From contig CANKAM010000019.1 of assembly GCA_947479755.1 (NCBI GenBank), forward strand, positions 1 to 61,669: 61,669 nucleotides of DNA, given 5' to 3'. The stretch is from Bacteroidota bacterium (lineage in GTDB: Bacteria; Bacteroidota; Bacteroidia; SXHM01). Position 1 is the first letter of the stretch; each line of letters opens with the position of its first letter. Of the stretch, positions 51,233 through 59,381 are shown piece by piece. The position numbers were made by a program, and so were the translations under genes. The notes below the pieces were generated by a model, which was given only the letters and a program-made list of their open reading frames with translations, ran no database searches and was not told where the DNA came from.

Positions 51233-52159
51233 GTGGTAAAAAAATGGAGCCTTGTTTTAGTTCTCTCTTTCTCGCTGGTGTTTGCTCATGCGCAAAACGA
51301 CAGCACAGGCTTTTGGGTACCTGCCAAAACATTAAACAAAAAGCGTTTCAACGGATTGATGATTGGTGCCGGCTCACTCTACGCTGTGTCTATGGCAGGC
51401 TTGTATGTGGCGTGGTATAAGGATTACCCGCTTACGGGCTTTCACTTTTTTAATGATAACAGTGAATGGATGCAGATGGATAAGATGGGGCATTTAACAG
51501 CGTCTTATCATATAGGTGTTTATTGTAATGACATGTTTCGCTGGAGCGGACTGGAGCGCAAAAAAGCAATATGGCTGGGGGGCAGTATGGGTTCTATTTT
51601 TCTCACAACCATTGAAATCTTTGATGGTTTTTCCGCTGAATACGGTGCTTCGTGGGGCGACCTGATTGCCAACACGGGAGGTTCTTTATTAGCAATAGGG
51701 CAGGAATTGGCGTGGGATGAGCAGCGTATTATTCTGCGCTATGGTTTTATGGATTCGCCCGGATGGAAATACCGCCCCAACCTCTTGGGAAGCACTGTTC
51801 CTGAACGTTTGCTCAAAGATTACAACAGCTATACCATGTGGCTGTCGTTTAATATCCATTCGTTTTTGCCCGAAGCATCCCGCTTTCCGCGCTGGCTGAA
51901 TGTGGCATTTGGTTATGGTGCAAACGGTATGCTGGGCGCACATTCTAACCCTGCTGAATATAATGGTAAGCCCTTGCCGGAAATGGAACGCTACCGGCAG
52001 TATTATTTTTCATTAGATGTGCAGTTGAGTAAAATCCGCACTCGTTCAAAAGCGTTGAAACTAATCTTCTCGGCTTTTGATGTGGTGAAATTTCCTTTTC
52101 CTGCACTGGAATATAATAGAGTACACGGGTTTGGAATAAGTCCATTTAATAAACATTGA
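51233..52159 (+). CDS. DUF2279-like secreted or outer-membrane protein
   Basis: This 308-residue protein begins at GTG with a signal peptide (KKWSLVLVLSFSLVFAHAQ). The body has the DUF2279/YfiM-like pattern, with WMQMDKMGHLTASYHIGVYC (a metal-like His in a membrane-facing helix), GGSMGSIFLTTIEIFDGFSA and GASWGDLIANTGGSLLAIGQ. Function is unknown; family members are predicted membrane-associated. It follows the TonB receptor gene by 16 bp and is probably co-transcribed with it. Confidence 0.8.
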   Translation: MVKKWSLVLVLSFSLVFAHAQNDSTGFWVPAKTLNKKRFNGLMIGAGSLYAVSMAGLYVAWYKDYPLTGFHFFNDNSEWMQMDKMGHLTASYHIGVYCNDMFRWSGLERKKAIWLGGSMGSIFLTTIEIFDGFSAEYGASWGDLIANTGGSLLAIGQELAWDEQRIILRYGFMDSPGWKYRPNLLGSTVPERLLKDYNSYTMWLSFNIHSFLPEASRFPRWLNVAFGYGANGMLGAHSNPAEYNGKPLPEMERYRQYYFSLDVQLSKIRTRSKALKLIFSAFDVVKFPFPALEYNRVHGFGISPFNKH

Positions 52160-52161
52160 TG

Positions 52162-52223
52162 TCACACTGAGCGTAGCCGAAGTGTCAATAATAATTAGGC
52201 CCTTCGACTACGCTCAGGGAGAC
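52162..52223. repeat. Palindromic repeat (CTGAGCGTAGCCGAAG family)
   Basis: CTGAGCGTAGCCGAAG (52167-52182) pairs with CTTCGACTACGCTCAG (52202-52217) with one mismatch in 16. This repeat is common between genes in Bacteroidota. It lies between the DUF2279 gene and the Smr gene. Confidence 0.85.
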
Positions 52224-52251
52224 AAAGCAAGATAGTATCGAATAACAAAAC

Positions 52252-52839
52252 ATGAAATTCAACATAGGGGACCAAGTAAGTTTTCTCAATGAACCCGGAG
52301 GTGGTAAGATTACTGCATTCAAGGGTAAAGCCAGTGCCATGGTAATGTTGGACGATGGCCTTGAAATACCTTATGCCGTTGAGCAATTGGTACACAAAAG
52401 TAAGCAGCACGAGAAACAGAAAGATGAGCCTAAGAAGATTGAAATACCTCAAATTGACCCTGATGTTTTTCTGAACGAGGTGAAAAAAATACCTATTGAA
52501 AAAGTTATCAGGGAAAAAGAAAAGCCGTTGCCTAAAAAAGTATCAAAGTCGCGGACACCGATTGAAGACGAGGTGGATCTGCATATTGAAAACCTGTTGC
52601 CCAGCCACCGCGGTATGAGCAATGGTGAAATTATTGATGTGCAGCTGCGCCATTTTACCAAGGCGCTGGACAATGCCATCCGCAATAATTATTCAAAGAT
52701 TGTGTTTATACACGGGGTAGGTAAGGGCCGCCTGCGCGAAGAGATTATTGCCCTGCTTAATACTTACAGCGGCATAAGCTACCGCGCTGCATCTTATGAA
52801 CTCTACGGATGGGGCGCTACGGAGGTGCTGATTAGGTAG
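52252..52839 (+). CDS. Smr-domain protein (MutS2-type C-terminal domain)
   Basis: This 195-residue cytosolic protein has an N-terminal beta-rich part (KFNIGDQVSFLNEPGGGKIT, SH3-like, about 1-50), a Lys/Glu-rich linker, and a C-terminal Smr domain (about 105-195). That domain has the conserved DEVDLHIENLL (DLH motif), the catalytic loop IHGVGKGRLREEI (HGxGxGxLR) and the closing GATEVLI. Smr domains cleave or bind branched DNA or mRNA. The combination of an N-terminal DUF2027-like region with Smr is usual in Bacteroidota. Target unknown. Confidence 0.92.
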   Translation: MKFNIGDQVSFLNEPGGGKITAFKGKASAMVMLDDGLEIPYAVEQLVHKSKQHEKQKDEPKKIEIPQIDPDVFLNEVKKIPIEKVIREKEKPLPKKVSKSRTPIEDEVDLHIENLLPSHRGMSNGEIIDVQLRHFTKALDNAIRNNYSKIVFIHGVGKGRLREEIIALLNTYSGISYRAASYELYGWGATEVLIR

Positions 52840-52860
52840 GAGATAGTATACAACAGCTTA

Positions 52861-53526
52861 CTATTCAAAAATCAGGGAATCCGTTTTTGCGCCCAAATCT
52901 TTAAGATTGGTTACAATGCTGGTGACAAAATCAGCAGGACCGCACACATAAAAGTTCTGATTAAAATCTGCGATGGTATCAATAAGAAAATTGCGGTCTA
53001 TTCTGCGTTCAATAAAGCCGATGTTGTTTTCGCGGGTAAGTATATTGAGGTAATTATCATGCAGCATTTTTGTAAATTCATCAAACAGAAAAATGTCGGC
53101 TGATGTTTTGTTGGAGAAGATTAGTTTGTTGCCTTTTATCGCTTTTTTATTATACAGATCCCGGAAAATAGCGATGAAAGGTGTTACACCTGCACCACCG
53201 GCAAAAAAGATGCCCGGTCCTTTATACTGTATGGCTCCGAATACATTGTGCAGTATTAATTCGGCTCCGGCATTGGTAGCGCCCAGGGCATTGGTTACGC
53301 CTTTGTTTTTAGGATAAATTTTTATCATAAACTCCAGGTAATCCATTTCAGGACGGCTGGTAAACGTAAAGGGGCGCAATTGATTTTTCCATTCTTCAGT
53401 ATTGATAGAAATATCGGTGCCCTGCCCGGGAAGAAAGCTATAGCCGGTTGGTTTTTCAACCACAAAGCGCTTTACATCGTGGTTAATAAAATTTGTTTCT
53501 AAAACTTTTACCACTACTGCACTCAT
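52861..53526 (-). CDS. Flavodoxin/ferredoxin-NAD(P) reductase-like oxidoreductase
   Basis: This 221-residue protein has the FAD-binding beta-barrel start (KRFVVEKPTGYSFLPGQGTD), the flavin motif LRPFTFTS in place of RxYS, and the pyridine-nucleotide domain (GIFFAGGAGVTPFIAIFRDL, then FYVCGPADFV). No iron-sulphur or heme domain is attached, so it must hand electrons to a separate carrier. It lies 102 bp downstream of the flavin monooxygenase gene on the same strand, but single-component monooxygenases of that class do not need a reductase, so the link is weak. Confidence 0.88.
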   Translation of the reverse strand: MSAVVVKVLETNFINHDVKRFVVEKPTGYSFLPGQGTDISINTEEWKNQLRPFTFTSRPEMDYLEFMIKIYPKNKGVTNALGATNAGAELILHNVFGAIQYKGPGIFFAGGAGVTPFIAIFRDLYNKKAIKGNKLIFSNKTSADIFLFDEFTKMLHDNYLNILTRENNIGFIERRIDRNFLIDTIADFNQNFYVCGPADFVTSIVTNLKDLGAKTDSLIFE

Positions 53527-53628
53527 ACAGAAAAATGTTTTTAATACTATGTTGCAAAAATAGGTTTCTAAGGTGCGCTTTGCAAATCAACCATTTTTAT
53601 AGTCCCGTTGAGCCTAGTGGCAAAGGCA

Positions 53629-55086
53629 TTACCTATACTCCAGATATTTGTCATCTACCGATTCTAAATTGAGTGACAGTAAATCACGAACATAATTCTG
53701 ATACACTTTCCAGGGATGCTTTGACCCCTGCTTGGGAAGTGCGTCTGCTGCGCGTAATACATAACCCGCATCAAAATCAAGTAGGGGTTCAGAGCTAAAC
53801 GTTTCGCTGTCGAAACGAGGGGTGCATACCGTATATTTTTTTTGATCCATAAAGTTAAGCACCTTGGTTACAAAGCGGCTGCTTAAATCACATTTCAACG
53901 TCCACGATGCGTTGGTATAACCAACAGAAATAGCAAAGTTGGGCACATCACTAAACATCACACCACGGTAGGCATGTAGTTTTCCTGTATAGCACAGTTC
54001 ACTGTTAATGTGTATGGTCATTCCACCCATTAGTTGCACTTTCAATCCGGTAGCGGTTACAATTAAATCGGCTTCCAGTTCTTTGCCCGATTGCAACAGA
54101 ATACCTTTTGGTGTAAAGTGATTTATTTTGTCTGTTACTATTTCTGCTTTTCCTGCTTTTATAGCACGAAATAAATCGGCATCGGGCACAATGCATACGC
54201 GTTGGTCCCAAGGTTTATAGGAAGGGTTAAAATGCTTCATGTCGTAAGCATTGCCCAGCTCTTTCTTTACTCCTTTTTGAATAAATCGCTTAATGGCATT
54301 GGGCCATTTTCGGGAGGCAGCATAAAAGCCGATGCCGACTAGAATATTTTTCCATCGCGTTACTTGAAAAGCCCATTCAGAGGGCATCACTTTCTTCAGA
54401 AATTTAGCTATTTTATCTTGGGCCGGTAAGCTTACAACATAAGTTGGTGAACGTTGAAGCATGGTTACCTTTTCGGCTTTCTGCGCTATAACAGGCACAA
54501 GCGTAATTGCTGTTGCACCGCTGCCTATAATAACCACTTTCTTGTTCTCATACTGGATATTTACATCCCATTTTTGAGGATGCACAATAAGCCCGCTAAA
54601 CGATTCACTTCCCGCAAATTCGGGAGTATATCCTTTGTCGTAATCGTAATAGCCGCTGCACATAAACAGAAACTTTGTTCGTAGCTGGTGGTGAGCCACT
54701 GCATCCGTTGCTGCAATAGTAAGTGTCCACATTTTTTCGGCATCGTTCCAAGAGGCATCTACTACTTTATGGCTGTATTGAATTTTTTTATCGATGCCGA
54801 ATTTTTGAGCGGTGTCTTTGATATACTGAAGAATATCAGGGCCATCGGCAAGCATTTTATCGCTCTGCCAAGGATTGAAAGCAAAGCCCATGGTATACAT
54901 ATCCGAGTCAGAGCGAATGCCGGGATACTTAAATAAATCCCAGGTGCCGCCCATAGTAGCGCGCGATTCCAGCACGGTAAATGTTTTTGCAGGGCAATCG
55001 TGTTGCAGGTGATAGGCTGCGCCTATGCCCGAAATTCCTGCGCCTACAATAATCACGTCATAAGAAGGGATGATAGTTGGTTCCAT
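53629..55086 (-). CDS. Flavin-containing (Baeyer-Villiger-type) monooxygenase
   Basis: This 485-residue protein has two Rossmann motifs: an FAD-binding GAGISGIGAAYHL (about 16-28) and an NADPH-binding GSGATAITLVP (near 187). Between them, FSGLIVHPQKWD matches the class-I Baeyer-Villiger fingerprint FxGxxxHxxxW(P/D). Other landmarks are GGTWDLFKYPGIRSDSDMYT and, near the middle, TATGLKVQLMGG. It should oxidise a ketone or a soft nucleophile using NADPH and O2. The substrate is unknown and no pathway genes are adjacent; the ferredoxin-reductase-like gene follows. Confidence 0.93.
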   Translation of the reverse strand: MEPTIIPSYDVIIVGAGISGIGAAYHLQHDCPAKTFTVLESRATMGGTWDLFKYPGIRSDSDMYTMGFAFNPWQSDKMLADGPDILQYIKDTAQKFGIDKKIQYSHKVVDASWNDAEKMWTLTIAATDAVAHHQLRTKFLFMCSGYYDYDKGYTPEFAGSESFSGLIVHPQKWDVNIQYENKKVVIIGSGATAITLVPVIAQKAEKVTMLQRSPTYVVSLPAQDKIAKFLKKVMPSEWAFQVTRWKNILVGIGFYAASRKWPNAIKRFIQKGVKKELGNAYDMKHFNPSYKPWDQRVCIVPDADLFRAIKAGKAEIVTDKINHFTPKGILLQSGKELEADLIVTATGLKVQLMGGMTIHINSELCYTGKLHAYRGVMFSDVPNFAISVGYTNASWTLKCDLSSRFVTKVLNFMDQKKYTVCTPRFDSETFSSEPLLDFDAGYVLRAADALPKQGSKHPWKVYQNYVRDLLSLNLESVDDKYLEYR

Positions 55087-55479
55087 ATTTATTAATTGCT
55101 GAACGGATTGATAAGCTTCATGAGTTGTTTAACAGCCAGGCCTTGGTAACGTATATCGGACAAAGGTAAAATCTATTGCGTATGCTATAACAGCACTCTG
55201 TCAGGGCTGTTGGTGCTGAAACTGTTTAATAGAGCCTGTTTAAGTTTTATCTGCTTATTTTTTTATGGTCTTTTTTTCGCTATACTTTGTTGTAATTTTT
55301 TGCTGAGAGGAGCTCTGCTATCAGCGGCATCTTTTGCACCTACTCGCTCAAAAGTGCACCGGACTTTTGCCGTGCCTCGTCTATCAAAAAAATATCCTCA
55401 TTAAAATTTTAAAACATAAAATTTAAAAAGGCTCTTTGAATAATAAAGTATTTTTAATGACTTTTCATAAAACCAAAAG
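55087..55479. other. Intergenic region without a convincing gene
   Basis: This 393-bp gap lies between the divergent monooxygenase and GNAT genes. A 64-codon plus-strand frame has a short hydrophobic stretch but no coding pattern or family features. The right part is AT-rich (about 55395-55470) and probably holds the promoter of the GNAT gene. Nothing else is clear. Confidence 0.4.
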
Positions 55480-56046
55480 ATGAATATCCTTCAGTTAAAA
55501 CCCTGCACACCCGAAGATGTTACTGCTGCTGTTCCACTAATTTATGCTTCGGGACCCGATGCTTTTGAATTCGTTTTTAAGAACGATGAAAAATCAGCGA
55601 AGGATTTTTTAGCATTTGCTTTTCTGCGAAAGGGCGGAGAATTTAGTTTTGACAACCACTATGCCCTTTGGGAAAACAACCAACTGGTAGGAGTGGGGGC
55701 TTTGTATAATCATTCAAGAGCAGCCACATTTTTAGTGAATGATGCTGTGAATATTATTCGGTTTTATGGCTGGAAATTTCTGGTGCACAGTTTAAACGGA
55801 TTAAAGGCTGAAACCATTATTAAGCCGCCCGGCAAAAATGAAATAACGCTTGGTCACCTAGGCATTAAGGAGGAGTTAAGAGGAAAAGGTTTTGGAACAC
55901 ACCTTATAAACCTGCTGGTGCAGCAGGTAGAAAAAATGGAGCAGGAGTATTTTGTTTTAGATGTTTCTGAAGAAAATCCGAAAGCCAAAGTGCTGTATGA
56001 ACGGATGGGTTTTACGGTTGTGAAAAAGTATGAGTCCACTTTTTAA
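55480..56046 (+). CDS. GNAT family N-acetyltransferase
   Basis: This 188-residue protein has the GNAT core in its C-terminal half. Motif A is LGHLGIKEELRGKGFGTHL, with the acetyl-CoA pyrophosphate loop RGKGFG (about 131-136); VSEENPKAKVLYERMGF is the motif-B segment with the conserved Asn and Tyr/Arg. The N-terminal half is more variable and should bind the acceptor. The acceptor cannot be predicted. It is a single gene, convergent with the secreted esterase. Confidence 0.93.
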   Translation: MNILQLKPCTPEDVTAAVPLIYASGPDAFEFVFKNDEKSAKDFLAFAFLRKGGEFSFDNHYALWENNQLVGVGALYNHSRAATFLVNDAVNIIRFYGWKFLVHSLNGLKAETIIKPPGKNEITLGHLGIKEELRGKGFGTHLINLLVQQVEKMEQEYFVLDVSEENPKAKVLYERMGFTVVKKYESTF

Positions 56047-56192
56047 AACAAGTATTCTTACATACCTTCCCATTACAGAATGGAACTGAAGCGGGCTCGT
56101 TGAACTTAGCGTCTTGCTACGCCCAGTTTAATCACACCTCTGGACATTTATTACAAGCCACAGGTAACAAAAGGATTACCTATAGTTATAAA

Positions 56193-57635
56193 CTAGTGCA
56201 CCACCAGTTTTCGGTGCGCCCTCAACCCGTTGGTATTGCTCAACTCTAATGAATAAATTCCGGCAGGGATATTTTCAAGACTTACTGATTCAATATCGTT
56301 CATCAATGTATTATGGTAAATCTTCTGTCCGTTTATGTTGAATATCGAGATTTGAAACACCCCTGCTTCTTTCAGAATTATAAACTCACCGGTGGAAGGA
56401 TTGGGATATACCGTAAAACTGATTGTCGGGGTTTCATGAATACCGGCAGAGCAGGATGAAAATTTGCCGAGCATATAAAATGCAGAGGAAGTCAGTGCGG
56501 GCTGCACACAACCGGCATGGTTCGTTTCTCCAAAGTTCTCAATCTGAATATCAGGGGCGTTATTGGCCCGCCATGCCGAGTCTGCGTGTATGGCATTCAG
56601 ATAAGGCACTTGTTCATCCAGCGTGCAATAAGCAATTTTAACGGGCTTCTGCGGTGACCAACCCAGTAGGTCGTTTTCGGCCAATATCTGTCGCAGCGGA
56701 TGATTGAGGTCGCTCTCAAATTCGGCAATCACATTGTCTTTAATCATTTGACGAGGCACCTGGGTGCAAAACTGCGCCACATCATCCAGCGTATAGTCTC
56801 TGCTATACAGCATCGGGGGTATAATGCTGTCATAAGGGTACTTGAATACATCAGAAGGAGTAGGATACAATTGACTCAAGGAAGGATATACCGAATGGTA
56901 GCCCAAAAGCAGAAAGGGCAAATAACCGGGCGTGGCATAGGGCTCATTGGAGAGCATTAAATCCACCATGGTTACATTCAGGTCGTAGGGGCCGCTCATG
57001 GGTGCCAGTGCCACCACATTGAACTCGCTGGAATATTCTTCCTGAATCAGTTTTGCAGTAGCCATAGTGGTGTAGCCACCCTGTGAGTAGCCGGTAAGGG
57101 CCACTTCGCCACTGAGCGGAATGTTAAGTGTATCGGCTAACTGGCGTGCAGCCCGCATAATGTTGATGGATGCATAACCGGAGTGAAACTTATTGATGTA
57201 CGTATGAATAACAACGCTGGTGTCGCAGTCCCCCAACCCCAGTTCATCGGGCATGGCAGTAACCACACCACCAACACCGGCAAAGAAAAACCCGATGGGG
57301 CGCTCAGGCCCGTTGTAGCTGGGCACCTGGTCCCATCTGCTGAAACTGCCGTGGGCATAGCACCCCAGGCCACTCGGGCACGTAGTGTTTTTGGGAAACA
57401 CCACAATACCCGAAACATTTACTAATGAATCTATATCCTTGTAGGGTGTTTTGTAAATAACCTGGTAAACATCAATATCGTATTGTGGCGGTATCGGAAG
57501 GGTGAAACCGGAAGATGAAAAATAGTTTTCGAGCTCTGCAACAGTATAACTAACCTGCAGCGAATACGAAACCAACTGTGCGTTGCTGTTTCCGAAAAAA
57601 AATAATGTAATTGCTAATAGTAAATACCGTTTCAT
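56193..57635 (-). CDS. Secreted alpha/beta hydrolase (lipase/esterase-like) with a type A type IX sorting domain
   Basis: This 480-residue protein has a signal peptide ending SNAQ at residue 20. The catalytic domain (about 30-400) carries the nucleophile elbow GYSQGG (Ser184), a candidate acid in LDEQVPYLNA, and His in GETNHAGC. It is similar in plan to secretory lipases that use a lid and a cap. The last 75 residues are a type A C-terminal domain (YPNPSTGEFII, FNINGQKIY, LENIPAGIYSLEL, KLVV), which directs export by the type IX system and surface attachment or release. The substrate, an ester or lipid, is inferred. Confidence 0.92.
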   Translation of the reverse strand: MKRYLLLAITLFFFGNSNAQLVSYSLQVSYTVAELENYFSSSGFTLPIPPQYDIDVYQVIYKTPYKDIDSLVNVSGIVVFPKNTTCPSGLGCYAHGSFSRWDQVPSYNGPERPIGFFFAGVGGVVTAMPDELGLGDCDTSVVIHTYINKFHSGYASINIMRAARQLADTLNIPLSGEVALTGYSQGGYTTMATAKLIQEEYSSEFNVVALAPMSGPYDLNVTMVDLMLSNEPYATPGYLPFLLLGYHSVYPSLSQLYPTPSDVFKYPYDSIIPPMLYSRDYTLDDVAQFCTQVPRQMIKDNVIAEFESDLNHPLRQILAENDLLGWSPQKPVKIAYCTLDEQVPYLNAIHADSAWRANNAPDIQIENFGETNHAGCVQPALTSSAFYMLGKFSSCSAGIHETPTISFTVYPNPSTGEFIILKEAGVFQISIFNINGQKIYHNTLMNDIESVSLENIPAGIYSLELSNTNGLRAHRKLVVH

Positions 57636-57892
57636 ATTGTTTTTTTTTAAATAGTGTTACAAATTTACAAATCATTTTCCTCGCAACGTTTTTTTTTAAA
57701 TACTGCTGCTGAGCGGCCTGATTTAATGTCTAAAAAAGAACGTACCGTTCAGCGGGGATAAATTTTGTTATTAATTGCTGTATTTATTTGTGTAATAACT
57801 ATGCGGCAGGATGCCGGTTAATGAAAGCTTAGCGGGACGCTACGCTTAACGCACGTGACAGACTACGCTCAACGTTTGAGGTAATAGAAGCG

Positions 57893-58780
57893 CTAATCAT
57901 CATCCTTATCTTTCTTGTCTTTCGATTTAATAAAATCTTTAATCTTATTTCGGTCGCTCTCATTCAGGCTTTTGTTATTATTCTTTATGTCGTGTTCGTT
58001 TCCGCTTTTATGGCACGATGCACAGTTACTGATGTTGTAAATTCCTTCTTCGTTATGCTCTGCTAAAATACTTCTTTCAGAGTGTTCATGGCAACCATAA
58101 CAAGTAAAGGAGTTGTAATTATTATTTGCATGGCACGTATTACAGGTTGCATTATGATTTCTATCCAGTTCAAAATACGAAGAATGGTCAAAAGTAGAAG
58201 GCACCCATTTATTTGTGCTGTGGCATTTGTCGCAATTTTCATTAATTAAATCATGGAAATTGTCTTTGGGCTTTTGATGGCACGAAGCACAGTTGCTTTT
58301 GTTCAAAAGCATTTCATGATTAAATGAAACTGAATTTTTCCAGTTTTGGGTTTGATGACAACTGTTGCAATTGGCAGAAACTTGAGTATGCAGATTGTCG
58401 GCAGGTGTAGCATGGCAACTGTTGCAATTATTAATGACAGATGTTGAAAGTAACTCATGCTTAAAATCATTTAAAGGATGTTCAGGAAATAATCCCTGAT
58501 GCTCGGCATGGCAAGAGCTGCATTCCTGACTGGAAAGTTGTTGATGGAACAGCGTTTTAATCTGCCTGCCTGTGGTATCTTTTCCAATGTCAGATAGTTT
58601 GTGGCACGAGATACATTTTTCGTTTGAAATACCGTCAAAAGGTTTGTGACAAGCAAGGCATTCGCTATTTAATTTCTGATGTCCCTCTGCTAATTCTCCC
58701 GGATTAATCATGGCATGCGGGTATAGTATTATGAGCATAATTACCAGTACCATTGATAGCAAAACATATAGCTTTTTCAT
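57893..58780 (-). CDS. Membrane-anchored decaheme c-type cytochrome
   Basis: This 295-residue protein has an N-terminal signal anchor (KLYVLLSMVLVIMLIILYP). Ten CxxCH heme motifs start at residues 41, 56, 87, 119, 138, 164, 183, 213, 227 and 253. Many other His residues (for example 80, 94, 108, 131, 155, 176, 199, 209) lie between them and can be the distal ligands, as in cytochrome c3/c7-type multihaem proteins. The C-terminus is a Lys/Asp tail. The hemes should sit on the periplasmic side. Its start shares one base with the stop of the cytochrome b-like gene, so the two are coupled and likely exchange electrons. Confidence 0.93.
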   Translation of the reverse strand: MKKLYVLLSMVLVIMLIILYPHAMINPGELAEGHQKLNSECLACHKPFDGISNEKCISCHKLSDIGKDTTGRQIKTLFHQQLSSQECSSCHAEHQGLFPEHPLNDFKHELLSTSVINNCNSCHATPADNLHTQVSANCNSCHQTQNWKNSVSFNHEMLLNKSNCASCHQKPKDNFHDLINENCDKCHSTNKWVPSTFDHSSYFELDRNHNATCNTCHANNNYNSFTCYGCHEHSERSILAEHNEEGIYNISNCASCHKSGNEHDIKNNNKSLNESDRNKIKDFIKSKDKKDKDDD

Positions 58781-59349
58781 TAGCTAAATATTAAAATAGT
58801 GATGATATGCATAAGCGACAAAATGCCAAGTGTAAAAGCAATGGGCAAGTGTATTACTCTCCATTTTTTCATAGCATCAACTGTTATGGTATCAAAAAAC
58901 AGTTTCTTGTCTGCCTCTTCAATGCTCATTCCCGATGATATTAATTCTTGTCTGTTTGCACTCAATGTTATACTTGCATTTTTAAGTAAAAATTTACCGA
59001 CCAGACCACTTGCTACATTAATTAACAACATCAGAATAGCAAGCCAGGGTAATATGGCATTGAAATGCACACCTGCATGTACCAGAAGTAAAACTGAACC
59101 TATCCATGCCATATATTCATGCATCATCAGAAAATCTTTTGGTGAACCGGATTGAATTATTTTTCGTTTTCTTAACGAGTAAACAAACGAAATAAGAATA
59201 ATACAGGTGCCAATTAAACCCAGATACCTGCCAATATAAACCAGGTGAAAATAATGAAGCAGGTAATCAATGACGATGGTTACAAAAATCATCATGGAAT
59301 ATAAAAAGAAAAATGGTAATACCTGCTTAATAAATATTGGAAGTTTCAT
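58780..59349 (-). CDS. Putative diheme cytochrome b-like membrane protein
   Basis: This 189-residue protein has about five membrane helices. Two of them carry His pairs spaced exactly 14 residues apart: His77/His91 (HEYMAWIGSVLLLVH) and His167/His181 (HLPIAFTLGILSLMH). That spacing, twice, is the diheme pattern of cytochrome b-type four-helix bundles, with one heme near each membrane face. The loop between them (about 125-160) is polar. It lies between the rubrerythrin gene (33 bp upstream) and the decaheme cytochrome gene (one-base overlap). I infer quinol oxidation with transfer to the decaheme protein; no named family is recognised with certainty. Confidence 0.8.
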   Translation of the reverse strand: MKLPIFIKQVLPFFFLYSMMIFVTIVIDYLLHYFHLVYIGRYLGLIGTCIILISFVYSLRKRKIIQSGSPKDFLMMHEYMAWIGSVLLLVHAGVHFNAILPWLAILMLLINVASGLVGKFLLKNASITLSANRQELISSGMSIEEADKKLFFDTITVDAMKKWRVIHLPIAFTLGILSLMHIITILIFS

Positions 59350-59381
59350 AAAAATGAATGTGTGTTTAACTCACATTAGAA

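Noticed and set aside
55210-55404. A 64-codon plus-strand frame with a hydrophobic stretch in the gap before the GNAT gene
   Set aside because: The second half is basic with no coding pattern; nothing suggests a real product.
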